Shown piece by piece: positions 62,701 through 64,000 of a stretch of 64,000 nt of DNA (positions within the stretch are counted from its first letter, which is position 1; the number at the start of each line of letters is the position of its first letter). The notes under the pieces are model-generated. The model searched no databases and was not told where the DNA came from. It was given only the letters and a program-made list of their open reading frames with translations. The DNA is from Colletes latitarsis (Eukaryota; Arthropoda; Insecta; Hymenoptera; Colletidae). The position numbers were made by a program, and so were the translations under genes. The stretch lies in assembly GCF_051014445.1 (NCBI RefSeq), contig NC_135137.1:12773501-12837500 (forward strand), written 5' to 3'.

Positions 62701-64000
62701 ACCTGGTTCCGATTAATATTTTAGAGGAGAACGCCGGTTATGCCTGGGTTAGCTCTGGTATTTGCCATCATCTACCTCCTACTTTCGCTTTTTTCGCATA
62801 CTTGAATGACCAGATCCAGTGCCTTTTCTGGTTTGGATCACGTAGTAATGTGGTACCACACTGTAATAGTCAATTAATCCTGGTTCCGATTATTATTTTA
62901 GAGGATAACGCCGGCTATGTCTGGGTTAGGTCTGGTATTTATCATCATCTGACTCAGATTTTCGGATTCTTCGCATACTTGTTGGCCAGATCCTGGGTTT
63001 TTTCTGGTTTGGATCACGTAGTAATGTGGTACCACACCGAAACAGTCGATTAAACCTGGTTCCGATTAATATTTTAAAGGATAGCGCCGGTTATGTCTGG
63101 GTTAGGTCTGGTATTTGGAATCATCTGCCTCATACTTTCGCATTTTTCGCTTACTTGTTGGCCAGAAACCTCGGTTTTTTCCGGTTTAGATCACGTAATA
63201 ATGTGGTACCACACTGAAACAGTCAAATAAACCTGGTTCCGATTAATATTTTAGGCGATAACGCCGGTTATGTCTGGGTTAGTTATGGTATTTGCAACCA
63301 TCTGGCTCGTGCTTTCGCATTTTTCGCATACTTGTTGGCCGGATCCTGGGCTTTTTCTGGTTTGGATCACGTAGTAATATGATACCACACCGATACAGTA
63401 AATTTAACCTGGATTCGATCAATATTTTAGGGGATAACACGGGTTAGCGCTGGGTTACGTCTGGTATTTGCAATCATGTGTCTCATACTTTCGTATGATT
63501 CGCATACTTGTTGGCCATATCCTGGGTATTTTTCTGGTTGGGCTCACGTATTAATGTGGTGCCACACTGATATAGTCAATTCAACCTGGTTCCGAGTAAT
63601 ATTTTGGAGAATAACGCCGGTTATGTCTGGGTTAGGTCTGGTATTTGCAAACATCTAGCTCATACTTTCGCATGTTTCGCATACTTGATGGCCAGATCGT
63701 GGCGTTTTTCTGGATTGGATCACGTAGTAATATGGCACCACACTGAAACAGTCAATTCAACCTGGTTCCGAGTAATATTTTGGAGATTAACGCCGGTTAG
63801 GTCCGGGTTACGTCTGGTATTTGCAATCATCTAGCCCATACTTTCGCATTTTTCGAATACTTGTTGGCCAGATCCTGGCATTTTTTTGGTTTGGATCACG
63901 CAGTAATGTGGTACCACACCGAAACAGTCAACTAAACCTGGATTCGATTAATATTTTAGAGGACAACGCCGGTTATGCTTGGGTTAGGTCTGGTATTTGC
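59800..64000. repeat. 4,564-bp tandem duplication, copy E2 (cut by window end)
   Basis: Second copy; 4,201 of 4,564 bp are inside the window. Differences from E1 include GTGGTGCCAC near 60,558, CTAGTTTGG near 61,240 and GTTATGGT near 63,286. Its right joint, and whether a third copy follows, cannot be seen. Confidence 0.9.

Larger units (their letters stand above)
16721..64000. repeat. 176-bp satellite array, right part
   Basis: The same tandem array resumes directly after the poly(A) tail of the inserted element and continues to the last base. Monomers here mostly belong to a second family. Typical marks are CCGATTAATATTTTAGAGG, the CTTGAATGACCAG variant of the TTGGCCAG region, TTTAGCATACTTG, and the CGCGCTGAAACGG variant. 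Most of this stretch is arranged in large duplicated blocks listed separately. I see no gene, RNA gene or second transposon in it. Confidence 0.97.

Noticed and set aside
1..64000. Many + strand open frames of 60-130 codons with similar products
   Set aside because: They repeat with the satellite period, overlap each other in different frames, start and stop at fixed monomer positions, and lack any recognisable domain or gene context. The 176-bp unit shifts frame by two bases per copy, which explains the common 96-codon length.
1..64000. CRISPR array
   Set aside because: The whole 176-bp unit is repeated; there are no unique spacers between short identical repeats, and the setting is eukaryotic satellite.

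Overview
The window is one continuous array of tandem satellite DNA. I count roughly 361 head-to-tail copies of a monomer of about 176 bp (42.6% GC in the consensus I read off), running past both ends of the window. I find no protein-coding gene, tRNA, rRNA, CRISPR array or promoter that the sequence supports. Runs of overlapping 60-180 codon open frames on the + strand are by-products of the repeat and are not annotated as genes. The setting is a eukaryotic heterochromatic block, plausibly centromeric or pericentromeric. The one foreign sequence is a poly(A)-tailed retroposon whose 3' end resembles R1-clade arthropod non-LTR elements, so an arthropod, perhaps an insect, is my best but weak guess at the host.

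Layout. 1-12,633: an older-looking monomer family in three successive higher-order units, U1 (677-4,186), U2 (4,187-8,409) and U3 (8,410-12,633). U2 and U3 are tandem copies about 4.22 kb (24 monomers) apart. 12,634-14,100: change to a second monomer family. 14,101-20,932: repeated blocks of the second family, interrupted at 16,250-16,720 by a 471-bp GC-rich retroposon with a 29-A tail and a perfect 14-bp target-site duplication. 20,933-44,770: a perfect-register tandem duplication with an 11,919-bp period (68 monomers per copy, constant offset). Only seven substitutions were noticed by eye, and each copy contains older nested duplications. 44,771-55,235: a mosaic of short duplications, including runs of 177-bp monomers. 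55,236-64,000: a second large tandem duplication with a 4,564-bp period, whose second copy is cut by the window edge.

What may matter most: (i) the crossover that made the 11.9-kb duplication can be placed inside a 39-bp invariant stretch of the monomer, and nested duplications inside it give a relative order of events; (ii) two non-canonical monomer classes alter the same site, a 12-bp palindrome TGTGGTACCACA: one (153 bp) deletes it, the other rebuilds it as an 18-bp dyad by clustered changes; (iii) the retroposon is a chain of eight near-perfect hairpins, one capped by a GAAA tetraloop. Block boundaries are read by eye and, unless given as identity limits, are good to a few tens of bases.
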